From JBATTK01 sp049670505 (GTDB lineage Bacteria; Bacteroidota; Bacteroidia; Flavobacteriales; Flavobacteriaceae): a stretch of DNA of 49,932 nt. The translations under genes were made by a program, and so were the position numbers. Where the stretch lies: the NCBI GenBank assembly GCA_049670505.1, contig JBATTK010000088.1, positions 1 through 49,932 on the forward strand, read 5' to 3'. This document shows, in pieces, positions 41,266 through 49,100 of this stretch. Positions within the stretch are counted from its first letter, which is position 1. The number at the start of each line of letters is the position of its first letter. The notes under the pieces were generated by a model. It made no database searches and was not told the origin of the DNA. It worked only from the letters and a program-made list of their open reading frames with translations.

Positions 41266-43695
41266 TCACTCCGTCCGTAAACTTTTTATCGGATTCGCCA
41301 AGGCCGATTTAATCGATTGGAAGCCTACCGTCAACAAGGTGATGCCCAAAGCAAAGCCCCCCGCCAATACAAATACCCACCATTGTATGTCAATACGATA
41401 GGTAAAATCCTCTAACCAACGTTGCATAAAGAAATAGGCAATGGGCGAAGCAATTATAAAAGCGATCAGTACCAACTTTATAAAATCTTTGGTCAATAAC
41501 TGCACTACGGAATTGATACTGGCCCCCAGTACCTTTCGAATCCCGATCTCCTTTTTCTTTTGTTCGGCCACATAGGAAACCAGACCGAAGAGGCCTAGGC
41601 AACTGATCAAAATGGCTAGAATGGTAAATACCATGGAGATTTGACCCAAACGTTTTTCCTCCTCGTACAATTTTTCCACCTCTTTATCCACGAAAGCATA
41701 ATCGAACGGAACATTACTTACCGTAGCCTTCCATTGTTGCTCCAGATGTGTCAACAACTGCTTATAATTCTTCGTTTCCGCTTTAATAAACAACCAATTG
41801 GGTTCGCTTTCCTTAAAAAGGAAGAGCGGTGCTATTTCATCTTTTAAAGAGGCAAAGTGATAATCGGCTACCACACCTATAATTTCCATTTCAAACGTTT
41901 CGTCTCCGTTACTTTGTAATAGCTTAGCGTTAAGGGCCAATTCACTATCAATATTAAAGGCTTTTAAAGTTGCCTCGTTCACCAAGATTTGGGCATCACC
42001 GTCTCCTTCACGAAAATCCCGTCCCTGTAACAATGGAATATTCATGGTTTTTAAATACCCTTCACTTATTCCGTTTCTTTTTACCACTGTATTGTTTTCA
42101 CGATTTCCTCCCGGAGGATAAAGGCCATTATCCGTCAGGACCACCTCGGAGGGTGCATAATTTCCACTCGCTACATTGCGCACACCCGGAATTTTTAAAA
42201 AAGTGGACTTAAGGGCATCATACTTGCTCGATGCAGCATCGGTACCTATACGCAAAGCCAATAAATTATCTTTTTCAAAACCAAGATCTTTGCTTTGGGC
42301 AAACCGAAATTGCTGGGTAACTATAATTACCGTTGCAACCAGACTAATGGACACCACAAATTGAAAAACCACCAATGCCTTTCGAAAGTTACCATTACCG
42401 GATTTCAACATGCTACTACTTTTAAGCGCTTGTACCGGTTTGACCGATGACAAGATGATGGCCGGGTAAATACCGGCTACCAGGCCTGTAAAAATTCCCA
42501 AGCCAAGTAACAACAATCCTATTTTCCAATGAAGTACATCGGAATAGGTCAAATCAGCTTGTGCAAGTTCGTTGACAAAGGGTAAAAGTAAGATCGTGAT
42601 CGGAATACTAAGAAGCATAGTACATAGGGACAACAAGAGTGATTCTCCCAAAAACTGACGTATCAATGCAGTTTTTCCTGCCCCGACTACCTTGCGAACC
42701 CCTATTTCCTTGGCACGTCTACTAGCCCTCGCGGTACTTAAATTAATGAAATTGATACAGGCTACGAGTTGGATAAAAAACGCCAGTGTCAACAAAAAAT
42801 ATAAATATTTGATGTTTGAAACTATATCTATTTGATTCTTCCGCCCGGCAGAATAGAGATGAATATCGGTAATCTTCTTCAACAATAACAGTTTATTGTC
42901 CATACCTGCATTGGCTAGGTCGTTACTTCCCCGTAATTGAACAAAATCCGGGAATTTACGTTGCAACTGATCGGCATTTCCACTAGGTAAAAGTTTTACA
43001 TAGCTGTACACAAAATTATTATTGGCAAAGTTCTCGAAGTTTTGCACAAAAGTCCCCATTCCCGGGGTACTCATACTAACAAAGTAATTGGGATTCAAAT
43101 GGGATTTACCATAGGTGTCATCAAAAACCCCTTTAACGGTCAAGTTTTGTGCATCTTCACCACTACCCCAAATAACGGTCTTGCCCAAAGTTTTTTGAGT
43201 ACCGAACAACTTTTTGGCCAAGGAAGAAGAAAGAACAAGCGCATTGGGTTCGCTCAAAGCAGTTTTAAAATCGCCTTCTAAAAATTTGTATTTGAACAGC
43301 TTAAAAAAGGTGGAGTCCACCAAATACGCCTTGGGCTCATAATATGCATCTTTACTGTTCGCGGCCCGTATCAAATTAACAAAGAACACATCGGTAAGTA
43401 CAACCCGTGTAGCTTCTACGACCTCAGGAAAGTCTTCCTTTACAGCAAAGGCTATTGGAGGTGATCCCGCAGCTGTATCAAAGCCTTCTTTTCCATTCCT
43501 TTCGATAACGGTCTCAACCCGATAAATAGATTCAGCATTATCATGATGTTGATCATAGCCCGTTTGGTCAAAGACATACAAAAGAATAGTGAGACAACTT
43601 ACGGTACCCACAGTAAGCCCCAAAAGGTTTATGATCGTTTGTTGTTTGTTCTTTGTTAGGTTCCGCCAAGCGATTTTTAGATGGTTCTTTATCAT
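41266..43695 (-). CDS. MacB/FtsX-type ABC permease 1 of 5
   Basis: 809 residues from ATG 43695 (an in-frame ATG 6 codons upstream exists, but family copies start at MIKNHLKIAWRNL). FtsX blocks with KEIGVRKVVGAGKTA and KEIGIRKVLGASINS; second repeat at FRKALVVFQFVVSISLVAT. It ends NPIKSLRTE, one residue different from the consensus NPVKSLRTE of the others. It is the first permease after the first ATPase gene (56-bp gap) and therefore the most likely direct partner of that ATPase. Confidence 0.92.
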   Translation of the reverse strand: MIKNHLKIAWRNLTKNKQQTIINLLGLTVGTVSCLTILLYVFDQTGYDQHHDNAESIYRVETVIERNGKEGFDTAAGSPPIAFAVKEDFPEVVEATRVVLTDVFFVNLIRAANSKDAYYEPKAYLVDSTFFKLFKYKFLEGDFKTALSEPNALVLSSSLAKKLFGTQKTLGKTVIWGSGEDAQNLTVKGVFDDTYGKSHLNPNYFVSMSTPGMGTFVQNFENFANNNFVYSYVKLLPSGNADQLQRKFPDFVQLRGSNDLANAGMDNKLLLLKKITDIHLYSAGRKNQIDIVSNIKYLYFLLTLAFFIQLVACINFINLSTARASRRAKEIGVRKVVGAGKTALIRQFLGESLLLSLCTMLLSIPITILLLPFVNELAQADLTYSDVLHWKIGLLLLGLGIFTGLVAGIYPAIILSSVKPVQALKSSSMLKSGNGNFRKALVVFQFVVSISLVATVIIVTQQFRFAQSKDLGFEKDNLLALRIGTDAASSKYDALKSTFLKIPGVRNVASGNYAPSEVVLTDNGLYPPGGNRENNTVVKRNGISEGYLKTMNIPLLQGRDFREGDGDAQILVNEATLKAFNIDSELALNAKLLQSNGDETFEMEIIGVVADYHFASLKDEIAPLFLFKESEPNWLFIKAETKNYKQLLTHLEQQWKATVSNVPFDYAFVDKEVEKLYEEEKRLGQISMVFTILAILISCLGLFGLVSYVAEQKKKEIGIRKVLGASINSVVQLLTKDFIKLVLIAFIIASPIAYFFMQRWLEDFTYRIDIQWWVFVLAGGFALGITLLTVGFQSIKSALANPIKSLRTE

Positions 43696-43751
43696 GATTT
43701 GTTGATTTTTCATACTGAAACCTTGTTCAGCATAGATTGATGAATAAACTG

Positions 43752-44447
43752 CTATACCATTGCGCCCAAGGCCCTGTTCTGACTTTCGGTAACCACCTGC
43801 CCATCGAACAGGTTGATAACGCGGTGTGCATAATGGGAGTCCCGATCCGAGTGTGTTACCATTACTATAGTGGTTCCTTCTTGATTGAGTTCCGTTAAAA
43901 GGTTCATCACCTCTATACCATTCTTGGAATCTAGATTTCCCGTAGGCTCATCCGCTAAAATTAGTTTAGGATGGGTCACTACCGCCCTTGCTATGGCTAC
44001 CCGCTGTTGTTGGCCTCCGGATAATTGGTGTGGAAAATGTTTTTCCCTATGGGCAATTTTCATGCGTTCCAATACCTTCATCACTTTCTCTTTTCGTACT
44101 GTCTTGTTCATTTTTAAGTAAATAAGCGGAAGCTCTACGTTTTCGAAAACCGTGAGTTCATCAATAAGGTTAAAGCTTTGGAATACAAAACCCAGATTGC
44201 CTTTTCGAAGTTCGGTACGCTGGCGTTCCTTGAGTCCGCCTACTTCATGACCTGCAAATTGATAACTTCCCTCGGTAGGATTGTCCAACATTCCTATAAT
44301 GTTCAGTAAGGTAGATTTACCACAACCTGAAGGCCCCATGATAGCGGCAAATTCTCCCTCCTCTATTTTCATATTGACGTTATTCAAGGCCAGGGTTTCT
44401 ACTTCCTCCGTTCTAAAACTTTTCTTTAGGTTTTCAATTTGTATCAT
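43752..44447 (-). CDS. ABC transporter ATPase (MacB/LolD-type), canonical copy
   Basis: 231 residues with canonical motifs: Walker A GPSGCGKST, Q-loop FVFQSFNLID, signature LSGGQQQRVAIARA, Walker B LILADEPTGNLDS including the D-loop Asp, and H-loop VTHSDRDS. It should hydrolyse ATP to power one or more of the FtsX-type permeases encoded just downstream. Third gene of the operon after TolC and the adaptor; the 174-bp gap after the adaptor gene contains a small GCATAA/TTATGC inverted repeat (44598-44617). Confidence 0.95.
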   Translation of the reverse strand: MIQIENLKKSFRTEEVETLALNNVNMKIEEGEFAAIMGPSGCGKSTLLNIIGMLDNPTEGSYQFAGHEVGGLKERQRTELRKGNLGFVFQSFNLIDELTVFENVELPLIYLKMNKTVRKEKVMKVLERMKIAHREKHFPHQLSGGQQQRVAIARAVVTHPKLILADEPTGNLDSKNGIEVMNLLTELNQEGTTIVMVTHSDRDSHYAHRVINLFDGQVVTESQNRALGAMV

Positions 44448-44621
44448 AATTTATTTGTTTCTTGTTTTTGATGTAGTTCCAAAAACTTGATGACCGAACT
44501 AGGCAGAAACCAAATTCTGGATTTGTATCGTTCGTTGATTATTTTTTGTTTTTTCCCAACTATGTTTATGCCCGCTTTATAAAGACATCACAACCCTGCA
44601 TAATGTAACAGTTATGCGCTT

Positions 44622-45872
44622 TTATTTAAGCACTATTTTTTCCGCTTCCCCAAAATTGTCATAATTACTTGTTATTACCTTTTCTCCCGCATCCAGACCT
44701 TCCAACACTTCATAGTATCTGGAATTCTGTTTCCCGATACGGATAGGACGTTTTATAGCCTCCTCCTTATCTGTATTCACCACAAAAATCCATTGTCCAC
44801 CGGTGCTTTGAAAGAAACTACCTTTGGGCAACAACAGCGCATCGGAGGATTCTCCCAATTGTAATTTTATATTGTAGCTTTGTCCTGTTCGTATGGTTTC
44901 CGGTTTTTTATCCGTAAAAACAAGATCTACTTTGAATTTTCCATTGCGTACTTCCGGGTATACTTTGCGTAGCCGTAATGGATATTCATTACCATTTCGT
45001 TCCAAAATGGCCGTTAGGTCTCTAATGACACGGTCAATATAGTGTTCATCAATGGTGGCTTCAATTTTATAATCGGTCAAAACATTTACCTGGCCTATAC
45101 GCTGTCCTTGGGCGATACTTTGACCCACCTCTGCGTCCAAAAAACCCAACTGCCCATCGGCGGGAGCACGTACGTTCAAATGATCCAAACGCTCATAAAC
45201 CATAGAAAGTGTCTTCTGCATTCGGCTTAAATCGGTATCCAATCCGGCCAAAGAGGTAATGCGCAATGCATCATCTTGCTCTGTTTGCAATTTCACGATG
45301 TCATATTGTTTTTGGGACAGTTCATAGTTTTCCTTGGACAATAGATATACTTCTTTAGAAATCAATTCATCATCAAAAAGTGCTTTGTTCTGTTCATAGT
45401 TCCTTTTTAGTCTTTGAAGATCGTATTCAGCCGTTGCCAAGGATCTTTTGCCTTCCACTTGGCGCGAGTCAAACGTCAGTTTTGTAGAACGAAGATCGTT
45501 CTGCTTTAGGGCCAAATTACTTTCACTTGCCAAAATTTGTTCGTAGAGACCGCTGTTTTCCAACTTTAGGATGATATCCCCCTTTTTTACCGTTGCTCCT
45601 TCCTCGATCAATTTTTCGGTTACGCGACCGCCTTCATAAGCATCCATATAGATAGTAGCGATAGGGGCAACATTTCCGTTAATAGTAATATAATCATCAA
45701 ACTTTCCTTGCGAAACCTCGGCTATGGACAGTTTATCCTTTTCCGTTCTGAAGGTGGAAATGGAATTTCCAAAAACCAATTGATATCCCGCAAAAAGCAA
45801 AAGCAGCCCAAGCGCAATATAGCCGAAGTGTTTAGGTCGTAGTCCTTTTTTCTTTTCTAATTGTATGTCCAT
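44622..45872 (-). CDS. HlyD/RND-type periplasmic adaptor subunit
   Basis: 416 residues. A short cytoplasmic N-terminus and one membrane anchor (about 16-34, FGYIALGLLLLFAGYQLVFG), with no lipobox. A lipoyl-like half (VAPIATIYMDAYEGGRVTEKLIEEGATVKKGDIILKL), a coiled-coil hairpin about 110-200, the second lipoyl half (LNVRAPADGQLGFLDAEVGQSIAQGQRIG), a beta-barrel and a membrane-proximal domain ending EKIVLK. It bridges the inner-membrane permease/ATPase complex and TolC. Second gene of the operon, downstream of TolC after a 199-bp gap. Confidence 0.93.
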   Translation of the reverse strand: MDIQLEKKKGLRPKHFGYIALGLLLLFAGYQLVFGNSISTFRTEKDKLSIAEVSQGKFDDYITINGNVAPIATIYMDAYEGGRVTEKLIEEGATVKKGDIILKLENSGLYEQILASESNLALKQNDLRSTKLTFDSRQVEGKRSLATAEYDLQRLKRNYEQNKALFDDELISKEVYLLSKENYELSQKQYDIVKLQTEQDDALRITSLAGLDTDLSRMQKTLSMVYERLDHLNVRAPADGQLGFLDAEVGQSIAQGQRIGQVNVLTDYKIEATIDEHYIDRVIRDLTAILERNGNEYPLRLRKVYPEVRNGKFKVDLVFTDKKPETIRTGQSYNIKLQLGESSDALLLPKGSFFQSTGGQWIFVVNTDKEEAIKRPIRIGKQNSRYYEVLEGLDAGEKVITSNYDNFGEAEKIVLK

Positions 45873-45985
45873 TTTATCTTTTTATTATGTTCATGAAGGA
45901 GATTTGGCCTTTTTAAATGACTCGGTTCAACTACCCTAAAGTTATCCATTCCTCTCGCTTTTTTGGTCGCTCTTCGAAAGCAAAT

Positions 45986-45998
45986 AAGGATAATCCTT
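45986..45998. repeat. Short palindrome in the TolC-adaptor gap
   Basis: AAGGATAATCCTT is a perfect palindrome with 6-base arms and one central base. It lies about 114 bp upstream of the adaptor ATG. It may be an operator or chance; there is no further support. Confidence 0.3.
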
Positions 45999-46071
45999 AC
46001 CTCTCATCTTTATGCTCCCACTCCCTTTTTTGTCTATTTTCCTTTTCCTGATTCTAGCATCCGTTATTTTT

Positions 46072-47430
46072 CTAATTAATATTAAAAACGGGTAACCCAC
46101 GGTAAAAATCCAACGTACTTTTATTGACTTCCAACCGTAACCTTACTTGTAAGTTTGCATTTTGGGCGCTTGCAAAAAGGTTTTTGGCCGTAAAAAGTTC
46201 CAACGCGTTGATCAATCCCTTTTCATATCGTTTTTGGGCTATGGTAAAGGCCAGGTCCTGTGATTCCATCCGTTGCATACCTTGTTCATATTCTGCCTGC
46301 AAGGCGTTGTGTTCCTGGATCAGCTGTTGAATGGTCTGATACAGTACTTGCTCTTGAATCTCCAAATTGTTGGCCGCCCTTTGTAAGGCGATCTTTTGCT
46401 GTTTGACCGCGGAACGTCTAGACCATCCTTCGCTGATAGGAATGTTCAGGGAGACTCCTATAAATCTTGTTGCGTTGTCCGTGGCCTGTACATTAAAAGG
46501 AAGTATCTCCCCCGTATCCTCGTCTACAGAGGTCTCCAGATATCTTGTTCGGTATCCCGCACTTAAAGATAAAGAGGGATACAGATTGCCCCTTGCTACG
46601 GCCAAGTCCTTTTTTGCAGCCTTTGTCCTCCATTCCTGGGCCTTTATGATAGGGATAAAACCCATAGCTTTGTTGAATATAGAATCCTGTCGTAACTCCA
46701 TGAGTTCATTTTCCATCGAATCCAATTCATCCAATGTCGGTTGTATATTAATGGTAGTTGCCCCTTTTAAATTCATTTCTTGGATCAAACTTAAACGGGC
46801 CGCTTTCAAACTATTCTCACTTTGTATCACTATTAACTGATCTGCGAGAAGCAAGGATTCCGCTTCATACAAGTCTGCCCCCGCCATTAACCCAAGATCT
46901 ATTTGCTTGTTGACCAAATCATAGTTTGCTTGGGAAATCTCTTGTTGCTCTTTGGAATTTATTAGTAATCCTTCGAAGAACTTAATATCATAAAAAGCGG
47001 ACATTACCCTAAAAGCCAAGAGGTATTTTTGTTGTAGCACCTCTTCTTTAGTAGCGCTGTACAGGAATTTGGACGCTTTGATCGCATTCATTTTTTGAAA
47101 CCCCCGGAAAAGATCAATGGAGGAGTTTAACGAGTAATTATTCTCGAAAAAATCAGAACTGACAAAAATACCGGTATTGGGATCTTCCTGTCTACCGAAC
47201 CTAAGAAAATAATCTGTAAGTCCACCGACGGTAGGCAACAAATCACGAATGGATTGCCGGTAACTTTCCTTATTGGAAGCTTCATTGTATTCAAAATCCT
47301 TAAGCCCCAGGTTATGGTCCAGTGCATAGGATACACACTCTTCCAATGTCCATTTTTCCTGGGCAACAAGACCGTTACATGCCAAGAAAAATAACAGGAC
47401 GATTATGCTCTTTTTTTGATCCATTTTCAT
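46072..47430 (-). CDS. TolC family outer-membrane efflux protein
   Basis: 452 residues with a signal peptide (MKMDQKKSIIVLLFFLACNGLVAQ; an alternative ATG lies two codons on). The mature part has the two OEP repeats: WTLEECVSYALDHNLGLKDFEY at the start of repeat 1, long coiled helices around 150-220 (LLINSKEQQEISQANYDLVNKQIDLG), and repeat 2 with GVSLNIPISEGWSRRSAV and QKRYEKGLINALELFTAKNLFASAQ. It forms the outer-membrane exit duct of a tripartite exporter with the adaptor and permeases encoded downstream. First gene of the long operon; the leader contains a -24/-12-like promoter. Confidence 0.94.
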   Translation of the reverse strand: MKMDQKKSIIVLLFFLACNGLVAQEKWTLEECVSYALDHNLGLKDFEYNEASNKESYRQSIRDLLPTVGGLTDYFLRFGRQEDPNTGIFVSSDFFENNYSLNSSIDLFRGFQKMNAIKASKFLYSATKEEVLQQKYLLAFRVMSAFYDIKFFEGLLINSKEQQEISQANYDLVNKQIDLGLMAGADLYEAESLLLADQLIVIQSENSLKAARLSLIQEMNLKGATTINIQPTLDELDSMENELMELRQDSIFNKAMGFIPIIKAQEWRTKAAKKDLAVARGNLYPSLSLSAGYRTRYLETSVDEDTGEILPFNVQATDNATRFIGVSLNIPISEGWSRRSAVKQQKIALQRAANNLEIQEQVLYQTIQQLIQEHNALQAEYEQGMQRMESQDLAFTIAQKRYEKGLINALELFTAKNLFASAQNANLQVRLRLEVNKSTLDFYRGLPVFNIN

Positions 47431-47450
47431 ATTGGTATGCCAATTGGTAT

Positions 47451-47466
47451 ACTATAGGTGTGCCAA
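47451..47466 (-). promoter_or_regulatory. Sigma-54-like -24/-12 element upstream of TolC
   Basis: The minus strand reads TTGGCAC, the exact -24 half of the TTGGCACG-N4-TTGC sigma-54 consensus. Ten bases after its GG come GT where GC is expected at -12, so the second half is imperfect. It lies about 20 bp before the TolC ATG, with the upstream palindrome (47551-47567) about 90 bp away, the usual enhancer distance. Confidence 0.5.
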
Positions 47467-47550
47467 GAATTTATTTATCTTAAAATCAGTTGTTTAAGAT
47501 TAAATTATTGGGATAACATGGATTTAACTGTAAAAAAGTTGTACAGATAT

Positions 47551-47567
47551 TGTCCAAATTTTGGACA
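47551..47567. promoter_or_regulatory. Palindromic candidate binding site for the sigma-54 regulator
   Basis: TGTCCAAATTTTGGACA is a perfect inverted repeat with 8-base arms and one central base, in the 198-bp divergent region between TolC and the response regulator gene. The position and symmetry suit an NtrC-type enhancer (upstream activating) site. Confidence 0.6.
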
Positions 47568-47628
47568 CTTCATGTAAATTACTAATTTCAAATCGTAGTT
47601 TTAGGAATCGATTTTAATCGTATGTGTT

Positions 47629-49005
47629 ATGTTAGATGCAAAAATCTTAGTTATAGACGATAACAAAAGTGTTCTAAGTGCTTTGGAAATCCTGTTGCAG
47701 TTCGAATACAAAAGTGTAACCACTTTATCCAACCCCAACCAAATAACCTCTTTCAAAAATCTGAACAGCTATGATATGGTGTTGCTGGACATGAATTTTT
47801 CCGCAGCGGTCAATACCGGAAACGAAGGCCTATTTTGGCTCAGGGAAATCAAAAAGAAGGCTCCACAGATCTCCGTTATCATGATGACCGCCTATGGGGC
47901 CATAGACTTGGCGGTACAAGCCCTAAAAGAAGGTGCTACCGATTTTATACTGAAACCATGGAACAACGACAAATTATTGGCTACGGTAAAATCTGCCCAC
48001 GAATTGCAAAAATCCCTAAAAGAAGTCGATCAACTTAGACAAAAGGAGAGTAATCTAAAACAAGTCATTAACCATAATAAAAACCATATTATCGGCAATT
48101 CCAAGGCGCTTCATACGGTATTGAACCTGGTTCAAAAAGTGGCAAAAACCGATGTGAATGTTTTGGTCACGGGCGAGAATGGAACCGGTAAGGAATTAAT
48201 TGCTAGGGAATTACATAAACTCTCCGCACGACATAACGAAGTATTTATTTCGGTAGATATGGGTTCTATTTCCGAAAACCTTTTTGAAAGTGAGCTGTTT
48301 GGTCATCTGAAAGGTGCTTTTACCGATGCCAAGGAAGATCGTGCAGGAAAATTCGAAGCCGCCAATGGAGGCACCTTGTTTTTGGATGAGATCGGGAATC
48401 TATCCCTTCAGACCCAGGCCAAGTTGCTATCCGCCATCCAGAATAAGATTATCGTAAGAGTGGGGTCCAACAAACCGATAGCTGTTGACATTAGGCTCAT
48501 CTGTGCTACCAACTGTAATTTGGATAAAATGGTGGCCGATGGGCTTTTTAGGGAAGATTTGCTGTACCGTATCAATACCATAAGCGTAGAAGTTCCACCC
48601 TTGCGGGAACGGGGGGAAGACATTTTGATCTTAGCCGATTTTTATTTGAAAAAATTTATCGCTAAATACGGTAAACAAGGGTTGCGTATCAACCAAGCCG
48701 CCCAAGAGAAATTAATGGCCTATTTGTGGCCGGGGAACATTCGGGAACTTTTACATACCATGGAACGAACAGTGATATTGGCCGAGGGAAATGTTTTAAA
48801 ACCCATGGATTTTCTATTGAACCCAAAAACGTCCGTGTCCGTACAAACCGGCCCCGACACTTTGGAAGAAATGGAACTGCTGATGATCAACAAAGCACTG
48901 GACCAAAACGACGGTAATTACAGTGCAGCTGCCGAACAATTGGGTATTTCAAGGCAAACACTGTATAACAAAATGAAAAAATTGGATGTCAAAAACAAAC
49001 ACTAA
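47629..49005 (+). CDS. Sigma-54-dependent response regulator (NtrC family)
   Basis: 458 residues: receiver domain (about 1-125) with the acceptor Asp 54 in VLLDMNF and the Lys of FILKPW (108); AAA+ domain with Walker A GENGTGKE (181-188), GAFTDA (228-233), Walker B GGTLFLDEIG (246-255) and a sensor II region; a Fis-type C-terminal helix-turn-helix (GNYSAAAEQLGISRQTLYNKMKKL, about 430-452). The sigma-54 contact loop is GAFTDA rather than canonical GAFTGA. Divergent from the TolC-led export operon and followed by its cognate histidine kinase, so it probably activates that operon. Confidence 0.95.
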   Translation: MLDAKILVIDDNKSVLSALEILLQFEYKSVTTLSNPNQITSFKNLNSYDMVLLDMNFSAAVNTGNEGLFWLREIKKKAPQISVIMMTAYGAIDLAVQALKEGATDFILKPWNNDKLLATVKSAHELQKSLKEVDQLRQKESNLKQVINHNKNHIIGNSKALHTVLNLVQKVAKTDVNVLVTGENGTGKELIARELHKLSARHNEVFISVDMGSISENLFESELFGHLKGAFTDAKEDRAGKFEAANGGTLFLDEIGNLSLQTQAKLLSAIQNKIIVRVGSNKPIAVDIRLICATNCNLDKMVADGLFREDLLYRINTISVEVPPLRERGEDILILADFYLKKFIAKYGKQGLRINQAAQEKLMAYLWPGNIRELLHTMERTVILAEGNVLKPMDFLLNPKTSVSVQTGPDTLEEMELLMINKALDQNDGNYSAAAEQLGISRQTLYNKMKKLDVKNKH

Positions 49006-49100
49006 AAATCAGGACAAGAAATATCAAAAAGTTGGCGGTAGCAGTAGGCATTATGTAGTACCTAAAATTAATAATTGAATTTGAACTTGCACTTTAACAC

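Noticed and set aside
46367..46840. 157-codon plus-strand ORF antisense to TolC
   Set aside because: It is a shadow of the TolC coding frame; the translation is cysteine/serine-rich low-complexity without family motifs.
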